Assembly: GCF_019047785.1 (NCBI RefSeq)
Contig: NZ_CP077290.1
Location: forward strand, 1,798,001-1,862,000
Direction: 5' to 3'
Length of the DNA: 64,000 nucleotides
Source: Enterobacter cancerogenus
GTDB lineage: Bacteria; Pseudomonadota; Gammaproteobacteria; Enterobacterales; Enterobacteriaceae
Shown: positions 46,688 to 58,360 of the stretch, one piece after another
Layout: every line of letters begins with the position of its first letter
How positions within the stretch are numbered: position 1 is the stretch's first letter
Position numbers and translations under genes: made by a program
Notes under the pieces: generated by a model
What the model saw: the letters and a program-made list of their open reading frames with translations, nothing else
Told to the model about the DNA's origin: nothing
Database searches by the model: none

Positions 46688-48070
46688 ATGAATACCGAAC
46701 AACTCACGGCGCTCTGTCAGCGCCACCATGCCCTGCTGTTGACCAGCGACAACGATATGATTGGCATTGCGGTGGTTGGCAATCCCGGGACGGAGCTGAT
46801 GGAGGCGTTACGCTTCGCGACGCAAAAACGCATCGATATTGAATGCTGGACCACCGAGCGCATGGAAAAGCAGCGGCAGTTCGCCTCGCCTTCTCCGCTG
46901 CCAGCGATTCCCGCCGCTCGTACTGCGGTGGATGCCCTGAATAATACGCTGCGCGAGGCGCTAAGCCAGCGCGCCTCGGATATTCATATCGAACCGTCAG
47001 AACACGCCTGCCAGATCCGTTTACGTATCGATGGCGTGCTTTGCCCACAGCCGCCACTTGCGCCCGCGCTGGCGAACACGCTCATCGCCCGGCTAAAGGT
47101 CCTTGGAGATTTGGATATCGCCGAACGCCGTCTGCCGCAGGACGGGCAATTTACGGTCGAGCTGGCAGAGAAGCCCGTCTCTTTTCGTATCGCCACCCTT
47201 CCGTGCAGCGGCGGAGAAAAGATCGTCCTGCGCCTGCTGCATCAGGTCCAGCAGACGCTGGACGTGGGTCAACTTGGGATGAGTGCGGATCAGCTCGCGC
47301 GCTTCACCGACGCCCTGCACAAACCTCAGGGGCTGATTTTGGTCACCGGACCTACCGGCAGCGGCAAAACCGTCACGCTCTACAGTGCGCTGCAGGCACG
47401 TAACGCGCCTGAGGTGAATATTTGCAGCGTGGAGGACCCCATTGAAATTCCGCTCGCCGGGTTAAACCAGACGCAAATCAACCCGCGTGCGGGCTTAACC
47501 TTTCAGAGCGTGCTGCGGGCGCTGCTGCGCCAGGATCCGGACATCATCATGGTGGGGGAGATCCGCGATGGCGAAACGGCGGAAATTGCCATCAATGCCG
47601 CCCAAACAGGACACCTGGTTCTGTCCACGCTCCACACCAACTCAACGGCAGAAACGCTTGTCCGCCTGCAGCAAATCGGCGTTGCGCGCTGGACGATCTC
47701 CTCTGCCCTCTCGCTGGTTGTGGCTCAACGACTGGTTCGCCGCCTGTGCCCACACTGCCGGAAAGAGGCGAGCAGCAAAACGGACTTACCCCACTCGGTG
47801 TGGCCCCGGCCACTGCCGCGCTGGCTGCCCTCAGGCTGCGATCGCTGCTATCACGGTTTTTATGGCCGCGTGGCTATTTTTGAAGTGCTGGCGATCGACA
47901 ATGCGTTACGTCAGGCAATCGCCAGCGGCGCAACGAGTGACATCATAAATGAGAGCGCCCGTCAGGCGGGTATGCTGTCGCTGTTTGAACACGGCTGCCT
48001 GGCCGTGGAGCAAGGGCTCACGACCGTCGAAGAGCTTCTGCGCGTGCTGGGAATGCCTGATGACTGCTAA
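46688..48070 (+). CDS. hofB: HofB, type IV pilus assembly ATPase (GspE/PilB family)
   Basis: A 460-residue hexameric ATPase that drives pilus extension. Walker A GPTGSGKT is at about 221-228; the Asp box (CSVEDPIEIPLAG), Walker B (DPDIIMVGEIRDGETAEIA) and His box (TGHLVLSTLHTN) are all present, followed by a tetracysteine zinc site (CPHCRKE ... CDRCYHGFYGR). The N-terminal domain is shorter than in PilB. It begins 12 bp after ppdD and overlaps hofC by 11 bp. Confidence 0.94.
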   Translation: MNTEQLTALCQRHHALLLTSDNDMIGIAVVGNPGTELMEALRFATQKRIDIECWTTERMEKQRQFASPSPLPAIPAARTAVDALNNTLREALSQRASDIHIEPSEHACQIRLRIDGVLCPQPPLAPALANTLIARLKVLGDLDIAERRLPQDGQFTVELAEKPVSFRIATLPCSGGEKIVLRLLHQVQQTLDVGQLGMSADQLARFTDALHKPQGLILVTGPTGSGKTVTLYSALQARNAPEVNICSVEDPIEIPLAGLNQTQINPRAGLTFQSVLRALLRQDPDIIMVGEIRDGETAEIAINAAQTGHLVLSTLHTNSTAETLVRLQQIGVARWTISSALSLVVAQRLVRRLCPHCRKEASSKTDLPHSVWPRPLPRWLPSGCDRCYHGFYGRVAIFEVLAIDNALRQAIASGATSDIINESARQAGMLSLFEHGCLAVEQGLTTVEELLRVLGMPDDC

Positions 48071-49256
48071 TCAGCTGTGGCAATGGCGGGCGCTGTCACA
48101 CGACGGTGAACTGCAGCAAGGAACGCTGTGGGCGCAAAACCGCGAGGCGGCGTTTGCCACATTAATGCATAAAAACCTGCATCCGCTGGCGCTCAAGCGC
48201 CGCAGGTTACGCCAGCGCTGGCAGATCGATCACTGCTACGCTATTTTCCAGCAGCTCGCCACGCTGCTACAGGCGGGTCTGACCCTATCGCACAGCCTGG
48301 CGATGCTGGCACAGCAGCACCCTTTGCCGCAATGGCGGGCGTTACTGCAGGCCATTGCCGATGACCTCAGCGAAGGGTCTGCCTTCTCTGAGGCCCTAAA
48401 ACAGTGGCCCGAGGTGTTTCCTCCGCTGTATGTCGCGATGATCAAAACGGGCGAGCTCACGGGTAAGCTGGAGACCTGCTGCCGCCAGCTTGCACAGCAG
48501 CAGAAGTCTCAGCAACTTCTGCGCGCAAAGGTGATGAAAGCGCTGCGCTACCCCATCATCATCCTGACGCTGGCCGCAGCGGTGGTACTGGCGATGGTTA
48601 CGCTGGTCCTGCCGGAGTTCGCCGCCATCTACAGCACATTCAATACGCCGCTCCCCTGGCTGACGCAGAGTGTAATGCGCTTGTCGGCGTTCATTCAGCA
48701 TCATGCGGTCGTACTGATCGTTCTGTTCATTACCCCTTTTATCGGCGCGTATGGCCTCAGGCGGCATCCTCTATGTCAACAATTCAGCCAGCGTCTGTTG
48801 CTGCGTTTACCGGTCCTGGGTGCGCTGGCACGGGGGCAAAAACTGGGACAGATCTTTACCGTTCTGACGCTGACCCAGCAGGCAGGCATCGCCTTTTTAC
48901 ACGGTATGGAAAGCGCGGCGGAGACCGTTGAAAGCCTGTTCTGGCAAGAGCTACTGACGGGGATCCGTGAAGATGTCGCGCAGGGGTCGCCTGTCTGGTC
49001 TGCATTTCAGAAGTCAGGTGTGTTTACGCCCCTGTGCATTCAGCTGGTTCGCACCGGCGAAATCTCGGGTGCGCTCGACGCGATGCTGGCAAACCTGGCA
49101 CGTCATCATACGGAGCAAACGCTCCAGCAGGCGGACAACCTGGCGGCGCTTCTTGAGCCTTTACTGCTGATCGTGACGGGGGTGATTATCGGGACGCTGG
49201 TGGTGGCGATGTACCTGCCGATTTTTCATCTGGGCGATGCGATGAGCGCGGGATAG
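48060..49256 (+). CDS. hofC: HofC, type IV pilus inner membrane platform protein
   Basis: A 398-residue GspF/PilC-family protein with two repeated cytoplasmic domains (IFQQLATLLQAGLTLSHSLAML and IFTVLTLTQQAGIAFLHGMES) and three transmembrane segments (YPIIILTLAAAVVLAMVTLVL; VVLIVLFITPFIGAYGL; LLLIVTGVIIGTLVVAMYLPIF). The ATG at 48060 lies inside the end of hofB; the longer open frame has no homology. It interacts with HofB in the pilus motor. Confidence 0.93.
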   Translation: MTANQLWQWRALSHDGELQQGTLWAQNREAAFATLMHKNLHPLALKRRRLRQRWQIDHCYAIFQQLATLLQAGLTLSHSLAMLAQQHPLPQWRALLQAIADDLSEGSAFSEALKQWPEVFPPLYVAMIKTGELTGKLETCCRQLAQQQKSQQLLRAKVMKALRYPIIILTLAAAVVLAMVTLVLPEFAAIYSTFNTPLPWLTQSVMRLSAFIQHHAVVLIVLFITPFIGAYGLRRHPLCQQFSQRLLLRLPVLGALARGQKLGQIFTVLTLTQQAGIAFLHGMESAAETVESLFWQELLTGIREDVAQGSPVWSAFQKSGVFTPLCIQLVRTGEISGALDAMLANLARHHTEQTLQQADNLAALLEPLLLIVTGVIIGTLVVAMYLPIFHLGDAMSAG

Positions 49257-49280
49257 CGCTGGCGCAAGGATGCGCCAGCG
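49257..49280. terminator. Hairpin between hofC and guaC
   Basis: A perfect ten-base stem (CGCTGGCGCA, loop AGGA, TGCGCCAGCG) between the convergent ends of hofC and guaC. No T run follows, so activity as a terminator is inferred from position. Confidence 0.55.
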
Positions 49281-49287
49281 AAAGCCA

Positions 49288-50331
49288 TTACAGGCTGTTG
49301 AATACGCGGTTTTCCTGTTCCTGAACGCGAATAAACGTCGTGCGTTTCGTCAGCTCTTTCAGGCGGGAGGCACCCACGTAGGTGCAGGCAGAACGCAGGC
49401 CGCCGAGAATATCACGCGCCGTGTTTTCTACCGGGCCGCGCAGTGACAGCTTAACGGTTTTGCCTTCTGCCGCGCGGTATTTTGCCACGCCGCCGACATG
49501 ACGCGTCATCGCGGACTCAGAGCTCATGCCGTAGAACAGCATAAATTTCTCACCGTTTTCTTCCACCACGGTACCGCCGCTCTCTTCATGGCCTGCCAGC
49601 ATACCGCCAAGCATCACGAAATCAGCGCCGCCGCCGAAAGCTTTAGCCACATCGCCCGGCATGGTGCAGCCACCGTCGCTGATGATCTGCCCGCCAAGGC
49701 CGTGCGCCGCATCCGCGCACTCAATCACCGCAGACAGCTGCGGATAACCGACGCCGGTTTTCACACGCGTGGTGCAGACAGAACCCGGGCCAATGCCCAC
49801 TTTCACGATATCCGCGCCGGAGAGGATCAGCTCTTCACACATTTCGCCGGTCACCACGTTGCCCGCGATGATGGTTTTTGTCGGCCAGGCTTCACGCGCT
49901 TTGCTGACGAACTGAACGAAGTGTTCTGAATAACCATTCGCGACATCAATACAAACAAAATTCAGCGCCGGGTTGGCATTCAGGATCTGTTTGGTTTTCT
50001 CGAAATCAGCATCGGACGTGCCGGTAGAGACCATCACATGCTTAATCACTTCATCAGAGGCAGCAGCGACAAATTCGTTCCACTCTTCCGGGCTATAGTG
50101 CTTATGCACGGCGGTCAGCACGTCAAATTTGGCCAGCGCTGTTGCCATGGCAAAGGTACCCACCGTGTCCATATTGGCCGCGATAATAGGCACGCCAGAC
50201 CAGGTCTGACCGGAGTGTTTAAAGGTGAATTGACGATCGAGTTCAACGTCTGAGCGACTTTTCAGCGTAGAGCGTTTAGGGCGGATAAGAACGTCTTTGA
50301 AACCTAACTTCAGATCTTCTTCGATACGCAT
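49288..50331 (-). CDS. guaC: GMP reductase
   Basis: NADPH-dependent deamination of GMP to IMP for purine interconversion. The 347 residues equal E. coli GuaC. The IMPDH/GMPR active-site loop [11 protein letters not shown] with the catalytic cysteine (about 186) and the phosphate-binding [25 protein letters not shown] segment are intact. Divergent from coaE across 228 bp; no operator was recognised there. Confidence 0.97.
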   Translation of the reverse strand: MRIEEDLKLGFKDVLIRPKRSTLKSRSDVELDRQFTFKHSGQTWSGVPIIAANMDTVGTFAMATALAKFDVLTAVHKHYSPEEWNEFVAAASDEVIKHVMVSTGTSDADFEKTKQILNANPALNFVCIDVANGYSEHFVQFVSKAREAWPTKTIIAGNVVTGEMCEELILSGADIVKVGIGPGSVCTTRVKTGVGYPQLSAVIECADAAHGLGGQIISDGGCTMPGDVAKAFGGGADFVMLGGMLAGHEESGGTVVEENGEKFMLFYGMSSESAMTRHVGGVAKYRAAEGKTVKLSLRGPVENTARDILGGLRSACTYVGASRLKELTKRTTFIRVQEQENRVFNSL

Positions 50332-50559
50332 GTGCGGATTCCTGGGGTTAGAGGCAAAAATGTTAAAAGCACAACTCCAGTGACGTTATCATACGCACTA
50401 ATACCTGCTCCGCAAGACTGCGAAAATCTCTTTTTTTACGCTACAATCCTATAAATTTACCTGAGAAAAGGCGGGTAAAGGGAGCGAAACATCGCATGCA
50501 GCATGTTTGAATTTCAAGCAACTGATTTTAAAAATGAATAATTCCCAGGATTTGATTTA

Positions 50560-51180
50560 ATGGGGTACATCGTCGCATTAACCGGCGGCATCGGTAGTGG
50601 TAAAAGTACCGTTGCGAACGCGTTTTCTCGTCTGGGCATCACGATAATCGATGCCGATATTATTGCCCGTCAGGTGGTAGAGCCGAATACACCAGCGCTA
50701 AAAGCCATCAAAACGCATTTCGGCAGCCGCATCCTCAATGCGGATGGCACGCTTAACCGCCGGCAGCTTCGCGAATACATTTTTTCTGATTCTTCAGAAA
50801 AAGTCTGGCTTAATGCCCTGCTCCACCCCATTATCCACCAGGAAACCCAGCGTCAGATCGCTGAAGCACGCTCGCCCTATGTTCTGTGGGTTGTCCCGCT
50901 GTTGGTCGAAAACCAGCTGCAGAAAAAAGCCGACAGAGTTCTGGTGATCGACGTGTCTCCCGAGACGCAGATCCAGCGCACCATGGCCCGCGACAATGTT
51001 TCGCGCGAGCATGCTGAACATATTCTTGCCGCTCAGGCCACGCGCGATGCGCGCCTTGCCGTAGCGGATGATGTTATTGATAATAACGGCGCACCAGATG
51101 CCATTGCATCGGATGTTGCCCGCCTGCATGAGCAGTATCTGTCGTTCGCCGCGCAGGCCGTTGCACAGGAAAAACCATGA
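50560..51180 (+). CDS. coaE: Dephospho-CoA kinase
   Basis: Last step of CoA synthesis: phosphorylates the 3' hydroxyl of dephospho-CoA. The 206 residues equal E. coli CoaE. The P-loop GGIGSGKS is at residues 9-16, followed by [14 protein letters not shown] and the LID region. CAGGA lies before the ATG. The stop overlaps the zapD start, so coaE, zapD and yacG form an operon, as in E. coli. Confidence 0.97.
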   Translation: MGYIVALTGGIGSGKSTVANAFSRLGITIIDADIIARQVVEPNTPALKAIKTHFGSRILNADGTLNRRQLREYIFSDSSEKVWLNALLHPIIHQETQRQIAEARSPYVLWVVPLLVENQLQKKADRVLVIDVSPETQIQRTMARDNVSREHAEHILAAQATRDARLAVADDVIDNNGAPDAIASDVARLHEQYLSFAAQAVAQEKP

Positions 51181-51923
51181 TGTCGACCCATATCCTTTTT
51201 GAGCATCCACTTAATGAAAAAATGCGCACCTGGCTGCGTATTGAGTTTTTGCTCCAACAGCTTTCACATCACCCCTCTATTAGCGACCATGCCGCGGCAC
51301 TGCACTTCTTCCGCAATATTGGCGACTTGCTGGATGTGATTGAACGCGGTGATGTTCGCACGGAATTGCTGAAAGAGCTGGAGCGCCAGCAGCGTAAATT
51401 ACAGGCGTGGGCAGAGGTGCCTGGCGTTGACCAGAGCCGCATCGATTCGCTTCGTCAGCAGTTGAAAAACAGCAGTACGATCCTGATGGGCGCACCGCGC
51501 GTCGGGCAATTTTTACGTGAAGATCGCCTCATCGCCCTGGTCCGCCAGCGTCTGAGTATTCCGGGCGGCTGCTGCAGCTTTGACCTGCCGACGCTTCACA
51601 TGTGGCTGCACATGCCGCAGGCGCAACGTGACGCGCAGGTGCACAGCTGGCTGGCAAGCCTGGATCCAATGAATCAGGCCCTGACGCTGGTGCTCGATCT
51701 TATCCGCAACTCGGCCCCTTTCCGCAAGCAGACCAGCCTCAACGGGTTCTATCAGGATAACGGCGACGACGCGGATCTGCTGCGCCTCAATCTCTCTCTT
51801 GGCGAGCAGCTCTATCCGCAAATTTCCGGCCATAAAAGCCGTTTTGCGATCCGCTTTATGCCGCTCGACAGCGAAAATGGCACCGTACCGGAGCGCCTTG
51901 ATTTTGAACTGGCCTGTTGTTAA
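51180..51923 (+). CDS. zapD: ZapD, FtsZ-ring associated protein
   Basis: Cytoplasmic protein that cross-links FtsZ filaments by binding the FtsZ C-terminal tail. The 247 residues match E. coli ZapD ([52 protein letters not shown]). Two ATGs occur in a row (51177 and 51180); 51180 gives the E. coli N-terminus and a one-base overlap with the coaE stop. Confidence 0.95.
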   Translation: MSTHILFEHPLNEKMRTWLRIEFLLQQLSHHPSISDHAAALHFFRNIGDLLDVIERGDVRTELLKELERQQRKLQAWAEVPGVDQSRIDSLRQQLKNSSTILMGAPRVGQFLREDRLIALVRQRLSIPGGCCSFDLPTLHMWLHMPQAQRDAQVHSWLASLDPMNQALTLVLDLIRNSAPFRKQTSLNGFYQDNGDDADLLRLNLSLGEQLYPQISGHKSRFAIRFMPLDSENGTVPERLDFELACC

Positions 51924-51932
51924 GGAGTGCCC

Positions 51933-52127
51933 GTGACTGACATTACTACCGTAAGCTGCCCCACCTGTGGGAAAACCGTTGTCTGGGGCGAAATCAGCCC
52001 GTTTCGCCCGTTCTGCTGCAAGCGCTGCCAGCTGATAGACCTTGGCGAATGGGCCGCGGAAGAGAAACGCATCCCGAGTGAAGGCGATCTTTCTGACAGC
52101 GACGACTGGAGCGAAGAGCAGCGGTAA
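51933..52127 (+). CDS. yacG: YacG, DNA gyrase inhibitor zinc protein
   Basis: A 64-residue zinc-finger protein that binds GyrB and inhibits gyrase in E. coli. Four zinc cysteines are seen at C9, C12, C28 and C32 (SCPTCGK and CCKRCQL), followed by the [13 protein letters not shown] segment. Translation starts at GTG 51933, five bases after AAGGAG; an in-frame GTG at 51927 overlaps that Shine-Dalgarno sequence and is unlikely. It converges on mutT with one base between. Confidence 0.94.
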   Translation: MTDITTVSCPTCGKTVVWGEISPFRPFCCKRCQLIDLGEWAAEEKRIPSEGDLSDSDDWSEEQR

Positions 52128-52128
52128 G

Positions 52129-52521
52129 TTAACCGCCCTCTACTAACCGGGTGATCACGGGCGCATTGGCGGGTGGGAATTTTTCCGCATCACTCGCCTG
52201 AAGAGCAACCCAGTTACCCGGTTGCCCCTCTTTGCCCCAGGGCTCGCCTTCCCAGTTTTCCACCAGCCAGAACCACAGCGTAACGTGGCGATCCGGAAAC
52301 TGATACTCCAGCTTATCAAACAGCGTAGCGCCCAGCGCGGTGATACCCACCTCTTCCTGAAGCTCGCGCACCAGCGCCTGTTCCGGCGTTTCGCCTGACT
52401 CTATTTTCCCGCCAGGAAACTCCCACTTATTCGCCATATGGGCGTCGGCGGCACGCTGGGTAATGAAGATCTGATGTTGCGGGTTGCGGATAATCCCGAC
52501 GGCGATTTGCAAAGTTTTCAT
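52129..52521 (-). CDS. mutT: MutT, 8-oxo-dGTP diphosphatase
   Basis: Sanitises oxidised guanine nucleotides to prevent A:T to C:G mutations. The 130-residue protein contains a complete Nudix box at residues 38-60 (GKIESGE ... RELQEEVGI). ATG 52521 has GGAAG at a good distance; the ATG at 52524 directly before it is too close. It lies downstream of secA in the same direction, after a terminator. Confidence 0.96.
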   Translation of the reverse strand: MKTLQIAVGIIRNPQHQIFITQRAADAHMANKWEFPGGKIESGETPEQALVRELQEEVGITALGATLFDKLEYQFPDRHVTLWFWLVENWEGEPWGKEGQPGNWVALQASDAEKFPPANAPVITRLVEGG

Positions 52522-52535
52522 CATGTCGCTTCCAT

Positions 52536-52565
52536 AAAAAAGGCGCAGTAATCTGCGCCTTTTCA
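52536..52565 (-). terminator. secA terminator
   Basis: On the minus strand AAAGGCGCAG-ATTA-CTGCGCCTTT is followed by T residues. It lies between secA and mutT, so mutT is expressed by read-through or its own promoter. Confidence 0.85.
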
Positions 52566-52578
52566 GTGTGTAAACGTC

Positions 52579-55284
52579 TTAGCTCAGGCGGCCGTGGCAC
52601 GCCTTGTATTTTTTGCCTGAACCACATGGGCATGGGTCATTACGGCCCACTTTACGATCGCCTGTCTGCGCGGCAATCGCTTCCGCCGCTTCGCTCTCGT
52701 CAGTCTGGTGGCTCAGCTGCTGCATCTGGGCCAGACGCTCGGCCTCTTCGCGACGCTGCTCTTCCATCGCTTCCACTTCTTCAGGCATACGTACCTGAAC
52801 TTTGCTCAGGGTGCTGATCACTTCATACTTCAGCGACTCCAGCATGGCGGCAAACATGGAGAAGGATTCGCGCTTGTACTCCTGCTTCGGATCTTTCTGC
52901 GCATAGCCGCGCAGATGAATACCCTGACGCAGGTAGTCCATCGCCGCCAGGTGCTCTTTCCACAGGGAGTCGAGCGTTTGCAGCATCACGCCTTTCTCGA
53001 AGTGACGCATCATCTCTGCGCCAACCACCTCTTCTTTGCGCTTATACACTTCCAGCGCGTGCTCAAAGATACGCTCACGCAGCGTCTCTTCGTGCAGCTC
53101 AGGTTCTTTGTCCAGCCACTCTTTGATTGGCAGATCGAGGTCGAAGTCGTTTTTCAGACGTTCCTGCAGGCCTTCGATATCCCACATCTCCTCCAGAGAT
53201 TGCGGTGGAATATGGCCGTCGATGGTTGCCTTGAAGACATCTTCACGGATGCTGTTAATGGTTTCGCTTACGTCGGACACGTCCAGCAGTTCGTTACGCT
53301 GGGTGTAGATTGCACGGCGCTGGTCGTTGGCCACGTCATCATATTCCAGCAGCTGCTTACGAATATCGAAGTTACGGCTTTCCACTTTACGCTGGGCGTT
53401 CGCAATCGCTTTGGTTACCCATGGGTGCTCGATCGCTTCGCCTGGTTTCATCCCCAGTTTACGCATCATGCCGGACACGCGGTCAGAGGCGAAAATACGC
53501 ATCAGCGCATCTTCCATAGACAGATAGAAACGGGAAGAACCGGCATCACCCTGACGACCCGCACGGCCACGCAGCTGGTTATCGATACGACGAGATTCGT
53601 GACGTTCGGTACCGATGATATGCAAGCCGCCTGAAGCCAGAACGGCATCGTGACGCACCTGCCAGTCGGCTTTGATCTGCGCAATCTGCTCTGGCGTTGG
53701 GTTTTCCAGTTCAGCGACTTCTGCCTGCCAGCTACCGCCGAGCATGATGTCGGTACCGCGACCCGCCATGTTGGTGGCGATGGTAACGGCTCCCGGATAG
53801 CCCGCCTGCGCAACGATATCCGCTTCTTTTGCGTGGAACTTGGCGTTCAGAACGTTGTGTTTGATGCCCGCTTTGGTCAGCTCGTTTGAAACCACTTCGG
53901 ATTTCTCGATGGAGATGGTCCCCACCAGCACCGGCTGGCCTGCAGCGGTACGATCGCGAATATCTTCGATGATCGCCTGAATTTTTTCTGCTTCGGTCAT
54001 GTAGACCAGATCCGGCATGTCCTTACGGATCATTGGACGGTTGGTCGGTACCACCACGGTATCCAGCTTGTAGATGGAGCTGAATTCAAACGCTTCGGTA
54101 TCCGCAGTACCGGTCATCCCGGCCAGCTTCTCATACAGACGGAAGTAGTTCTGGAAGGTGATGGAGGCCAGCGTCTGGTTTTCGTTCTGGATCTCTACGC
54201 CTTCTTTGGCTTCAACGGCCTGGTGCAGACCATCGGACCAGCGACGGCCCTGCATGGTGCGGCCAGTGTGTTCGTCAACGATGATCACTTCACCGTCTTT
54301 CACGATGTAGTCAACGTCGCGGGTGAACAGCGCGTGGGCGCGCAGCGCCGCCGTCACATGGTGCATCAGCATGATGTTGGTCGGAGAGTACAGCGACTCA
54401 CCCTCTTCCATAATGCCCTGTTCAACCAGCAATTCTTCAATCTGAACCAGACCGCGCTCGGTCAGGTTAACCTGACGTGCTTTTTCATCCACGGAGAAGT
54501 GACCTTCACCCTGGAAGGTGTCGGAGTCTTCTTTTTCCTGACGCAGGAGGTGCGGAATGATTTTATCGACTTTGCGGTACATCTCGGAGCTGTCTTCGGC
54601 CGGGCCGGAGATGATCAGCGGGGTACGCGCCTCATCGATCAGGATGGAGTCCACCTCATCCACCAGCGCATAGTGCAGTTTACGCTGTACGCGCTCTTCC
54701 GGGCTGAACGCCATGTTGTCACGCAGGTAGTCGAAACCGTATTCGTTGTTGGTACCGTACGTGATGTCCGCGTTATAGGCTTCACGCTTGGCCGGAGCAG
54801 GCAGACCGGACATGTTGATGCCCACGGTCAGGCCCAGGAACTCGAACAGCGGGCGGTTGTTTTCGGCGTCACGCTGTGCCAGATAGTCGTTGACGGTAAC
54901 CACGTGAACGCCTTTACCGGTCAGCGCATTCAGGTAAGCTGGCAGCGTTGCGGTCAGAGTTTTACCTTCACCGGTACGCATTTCCGCGATGCAGCGTTCG
55001 TTGAGCACCATACCGCCCAGCAGCTGAACGTCGAAGTGGCGCATGCCGAATACGCGCTTACTGGCTTCACGCACAACGGCGAAAGCTTCCGGAATCAGGC
55101 TTTCTAAGGTTTCACCTTTCTCCAGACGTGCACGGAATTCCACGGTCTTGGCTTTCAGCTCATCATCAGACAGCTTCTCCATCGCCGGTTCCATGCCATT
55201 GATAACGGAGACAGCTTTGCGCATACGGCGCAGGGTACGATCGTTACGACTACCAAAAACTTTGGTTAATAATTTGATTAGCAT
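52579..55284 (-). CDS. secA: SecA, preprotein translocase ATPase
   Basis: Motor that pushes unfolded preproteins through SecYEG. The 901 residues equal E. coli SecA. Walker A MRTGEGKT is at 102-109, the DEVD box is present ([21 protein letters not shown]), and helicase motifs TNMAGRGTD and [23 protein letters not shown] follow. The C-terminal zinc site that binds SecB is intact: C885, C887, C896, H897. It follows secM by 60 bp, and secM arrest should control its translation. Confidence 0.98.
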   Translation of the reverse strand: MLIKLLTKVFGSRNDRTLRRMRKAVSVINGMEPAMEKLSDDELKAKTVEFRARLEKGETLESLIPEAFAVVREASKRVFGMRHFDVQLLGGMVLNERCIAEMRTGEGKTLTATLPAYLNALTGKGVHVVTVNDYLAQRDAENNRPLFEFLGLTVGINMSGLPAPAKREAYNADITYGTNNEYGFDYLRDNMAFSPEERVQRKLHYALVDEVDSILIDEARTPLIISGPAEDSSEMYRKVDKIIPHLLRQEKEDSDTFQGEGHFSVDEKARQVNLTERGLVQIEELLVEQGIMEEGESLYSPTNIMLMHHVTAALRAHALFTRDVDYIVKDGEVIIVDEHTGRTMQGRRWSDGLHQAVEAKEGVEIQNENQTLASITFQNYFRLYEKLAGMTGTADTEAFEFSSIYKLDTVVVPTNRPMIRKDMPDLVYMTEAEKIQAIIEDIRDRTAAGQPVLVGTISIEKSEVVSNELTKAGIKHNVLNAKFHAKEADIVAQAGYPGAVTIATNMAGRGTDIMLGGSWQAEVAELENPTPEQIAQIKADWQVRHDAVLASGGLHIIGTERHESRRIDNQLRGRAGRQGDAGSSRFYLSMEDALMRIFASDRVSGMMRKLGMKPGEAIEHPWVTKAIANAQRKVESRNFDIRKQLLEYDDVANDQRRAIYTQRNELLDVSDVSETINSIREDVFKATIDGHIPPQSLEEMWDIEGLQERLKNDFDLDLPIKEWLDKEPELHEETLRERIFEHALEVYKRKEEVVGAEMMRHFEKGVMLQTLDSLWKEHLAAMDYLRQGIHLRGYAQKDPKQEYKRESFSMFAAMLESLKYEVISTLSKVQVRMPEEVEAMEEQRREEAERLAQMQQLSHQTDESEAAEAIAAQTGDRKVGRNDPCPCGSGKKYKACHGRLS

Positions 55285-55344
55285 AATAAATTCTCAAACG
55301 CCCCAGTGCGGGCAGATAAATTAAGGTATTGAAAAAGGGTTAAT

Positions 55345-55848
55345 TTAGCTGAGGCGCTGAGGCCCGGCGCGAATACCGTGGGCCTGGCTGATCCATGAGG
55401 AAACAGAGAATGTGGCGGGAGAAACGAACGCAACGTGCGTCTTCTGGCGTACCGCAACCGGCGGCTGGCTATCCTGCGTCAGCAGGGCATTGAGCGTGTC
55501 CAGCAGAGCAAGGTGCTGTACCTGAGCAGGCAGCGCCTGTTCCGCCACCGGCATCGTCTGCGGTGCCATTGCGAATGACAGATGACGAATAACCGTGCGG
55601 ATGGCGTGCTGGTGCCAGTAATCAACCGAGTAATTAGGCCGGCGATTGGCTTCAAGCCACGCGAGGTTAGTAATGTTAACCCGCGTGCTGAGATCGTGTT
55701 TACTGGTGGAAGCTTTGGTTGGCGTGTCCGCCTGAGCGCTGTTGCTGAGCGCAGGCAAGCCGAGGCTTGCCGCGACCATCCCTAATAAGAGATGCGGCCA
55801 GAAATAACGTCTGCCAAATTGTCGCCAGCGCGTCAGTATTCCGCTCAC
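55345..55848 (-). CDS. secM: SecM, secretion monitor with arrest peptide
   Basis: Exported protein whose stalled translation opens the secA ribosome site when secretion is slow. The start is GTG 55848 ([13 protein letters not shown]), giving 167 residues, three fewer than E. coli. The long signal sequence ([21 protein letters not shown]) is conserved. The arrest motif FxxxxWIxxxxGIRAGP is complete: [17 protein letters not shown], with the QRLS tail. The variable positions and the 20 residues before the motif differ from E. coli. Located just upstream of secA and downstream of lpxC. Confidence 0.92.
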   Translation of the reverse strand: MSGILTRWRQFGRRYFWPHLLLGMVAASLGLPALSNSAQADTPTKASTSKHDLSTRVNITNLAWLEANRRPNYSVDYWHQHAIRTVIRHLSFAMAPQTMPVAEQALPAQVQHLALLDTLNALLTQDSQPPVAVRQKTHVAFVSPATFSVSSWISQAHGIRAGPQRLS

Positions 55849-56049
55849 CTGCTCCACCACATAAGCCAGCCTGATACAGGCCGGGATCAATTATTCTTTT
55901 AGCGCCCAGATATTACCACTAAAGCCAATGCACATCAGCAGGAATGACGAGTTGCAGCGAGGAAAAACGGTCAAGAATGCAGCTAACGCACGGATTTTCA
56001 GCGCCAGACAAAGGCGACAGGAAAACGGGAACAGATCTGAGAAAGGTAA

Positions 56050-56104
56050 AAATAAAAACGACTGGTTTCCCTGGCCGGAGAGAGTACCAGGTTAACCAGT
56101 CGAT
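56050..56104 (-). terminator. lpxC terminator
   Basis: On the minus strand CGACTGGTT pairs with AACCAGTCG across a long imperfect arm containing CCTGG/CCAGG, and is followed by a GTTTTTATTTTT tract. It separates lpxC (end of the dcw cluster) from secM-secA. Confidence 0.75.
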
Positions 56105-56126
56105 TTTTCACGCAACGGATTGAGCG

Positions 56127-57065
<939 letters not shown>

Positions 57066-57145
57066 CTATCCAACCGAAAGTGTATATCACTAACGGTGGG
57101 CCAGTTTAGCACAAAGAGCGAAAATCCCCAAATTCCAGCCAATTC

Positions 57146-58297
57146 TTAGTCAGCTTGCTTACGCAGGAACGCCGGGATGTCCAGATAATCTGGCTCTTTC
57201 GCGGTTTGTGGCGTGTTATCGTTAACCACTTTCGCGGCTGGTTTTTGCTCTTGCGTCAGCGGAGCCATACCGTGCTGCTGGTAACGATCCATTACCGGCT
57301 GCTGAGTCTGTTTATTGGTCACCAGGGTGATCTCAGGACGCTTGTCCATACCGATACCGGTGGCAACAACCGTTACGCGCAGCTCGTCGTTCATTTCCGG
57401 GTCAAGGGATGTACCGATAACCACGGTTGCGTTGTCGGACGCGAACGCACGGATGGTGTTACCCACGGTTTCGAACTCATCCAGACGCAGGTCAAAGCCA
57501 GCGGTAATGTTGACCAGTACGCCGCGCGCGCCGGACAGATCGATATCTTCCAGCAGTGGAGAAGAGATCGCCATTTCAGCCGCTTCTTCCGCACGGTCTT
57601 CACCGCTTGCCACGCCAGAGCCCATCATCGCGTAGCCCATTTCGGACATCACGGTGCGAACGTCTGCAAAGTCAACGTTCATCAGGCCAGGACGGGTAAT
57701 CAGTTCAGCGATACCCTGGACTGCGCCTTTCAGCACGTCGTTTGCCGCGCCAAAGGCGTCAAGCAGGGAGATACCGCGCCCCAGAACTTTCAACAGCTTG
57801 TCGTTCGGGATAGTAATCAGAGAGTCCACGTGCTTGGACAGCTCGGTGATACCCTGCTCCGCGAAAGCCATACGCTTCTTGCCTTCAAAGTTGAAAGGCT
57901 TGGTCACGACGGCAACGGTCAGAATACCTAAATCTTTAGCCACTTCTGCCACAACAGGCGCTGCACCGGTGCCGGTACCGCCGCCCATGCCCGCTGCGAT
58001 GAAGACCATGTCTGCACCGTCCAGCGCGGCACGCAGGGCTTCACGATCTTCTTCAGCGGCGTTACGACCGACTTCAGGGTTAGCCCCTGCACCCAGACCT
58101 TTGGTGATGCCACCACCGATCTGAATCGTCTGGCCTACGGCCGTCTTACGCAGTGCCTGTGCATCGGTGTTAACTGCGAAAAATTCAACACCTTCAATGC
58201 GCTCGCGCACCATATGCTCTACGGCGTTACCGCCGCCGCCACCGACGCCGATGACTTTAATCACCGCGTCGTTGGTCAGTTCCATAGGTTCAAACAT
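57146..58297 (-). CDS. ftsZ: FtsZ, tubulin-like cell division GTPase
   Basis: Forms the division ring. The 383 residues equal E. coli FtsZ. The GTP signature GGGTGTG is at 105-111 ([13 protein letters not shown]), the T7 loop region [11 protein letters not shown] follows, and the variable linker rich in Gln and Pro ends in the conserved peptide [14 protein letters not shown] that binds FtsA, ZipA and ZapD. It lies 62 bp after ftsA. Confidence 0.98.
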   Translation of the reverse strand: MFEPMELTNDAVIKVIGVGGGGGNAVEHMVRERIEGVEFFAVNTDAQALRKTAVGQTIQIGGGITKGLGAGANPEVGRNAAEEDREALRAALDGADMVFIAAGMGGGTGTGAAPVVAEVAKDLGILTVAVVTKPFNFEGKKRMAFAEQGITELSKHVDSLITIPNDKLLKVLGRGISLLDAFGAANDVLKGAVQGIAELITRPGLMNVDFADVRTVMSEMGYAMMGSGVASGEDRAEEAAEMAISSPLLEDIDLSGARGVLVNITAGFDLRLDEFETVGNTIRAFASDNATVVIGTSLDPEMNDELRVTVVATGIGMDKRPEITLVTNKQTQQPVMDRYQQHGMAPLTQEQKPAAKVVNDNTPQTAKEPDYLDIPAFLRKQAD

Positions 58298-58360
58298 AAT
58301 TTCTCTCTCCGTTGTGCCTGTCGCCCGAGACCGCTAATTCTCTCCGGTCTCTTAAAAAAA

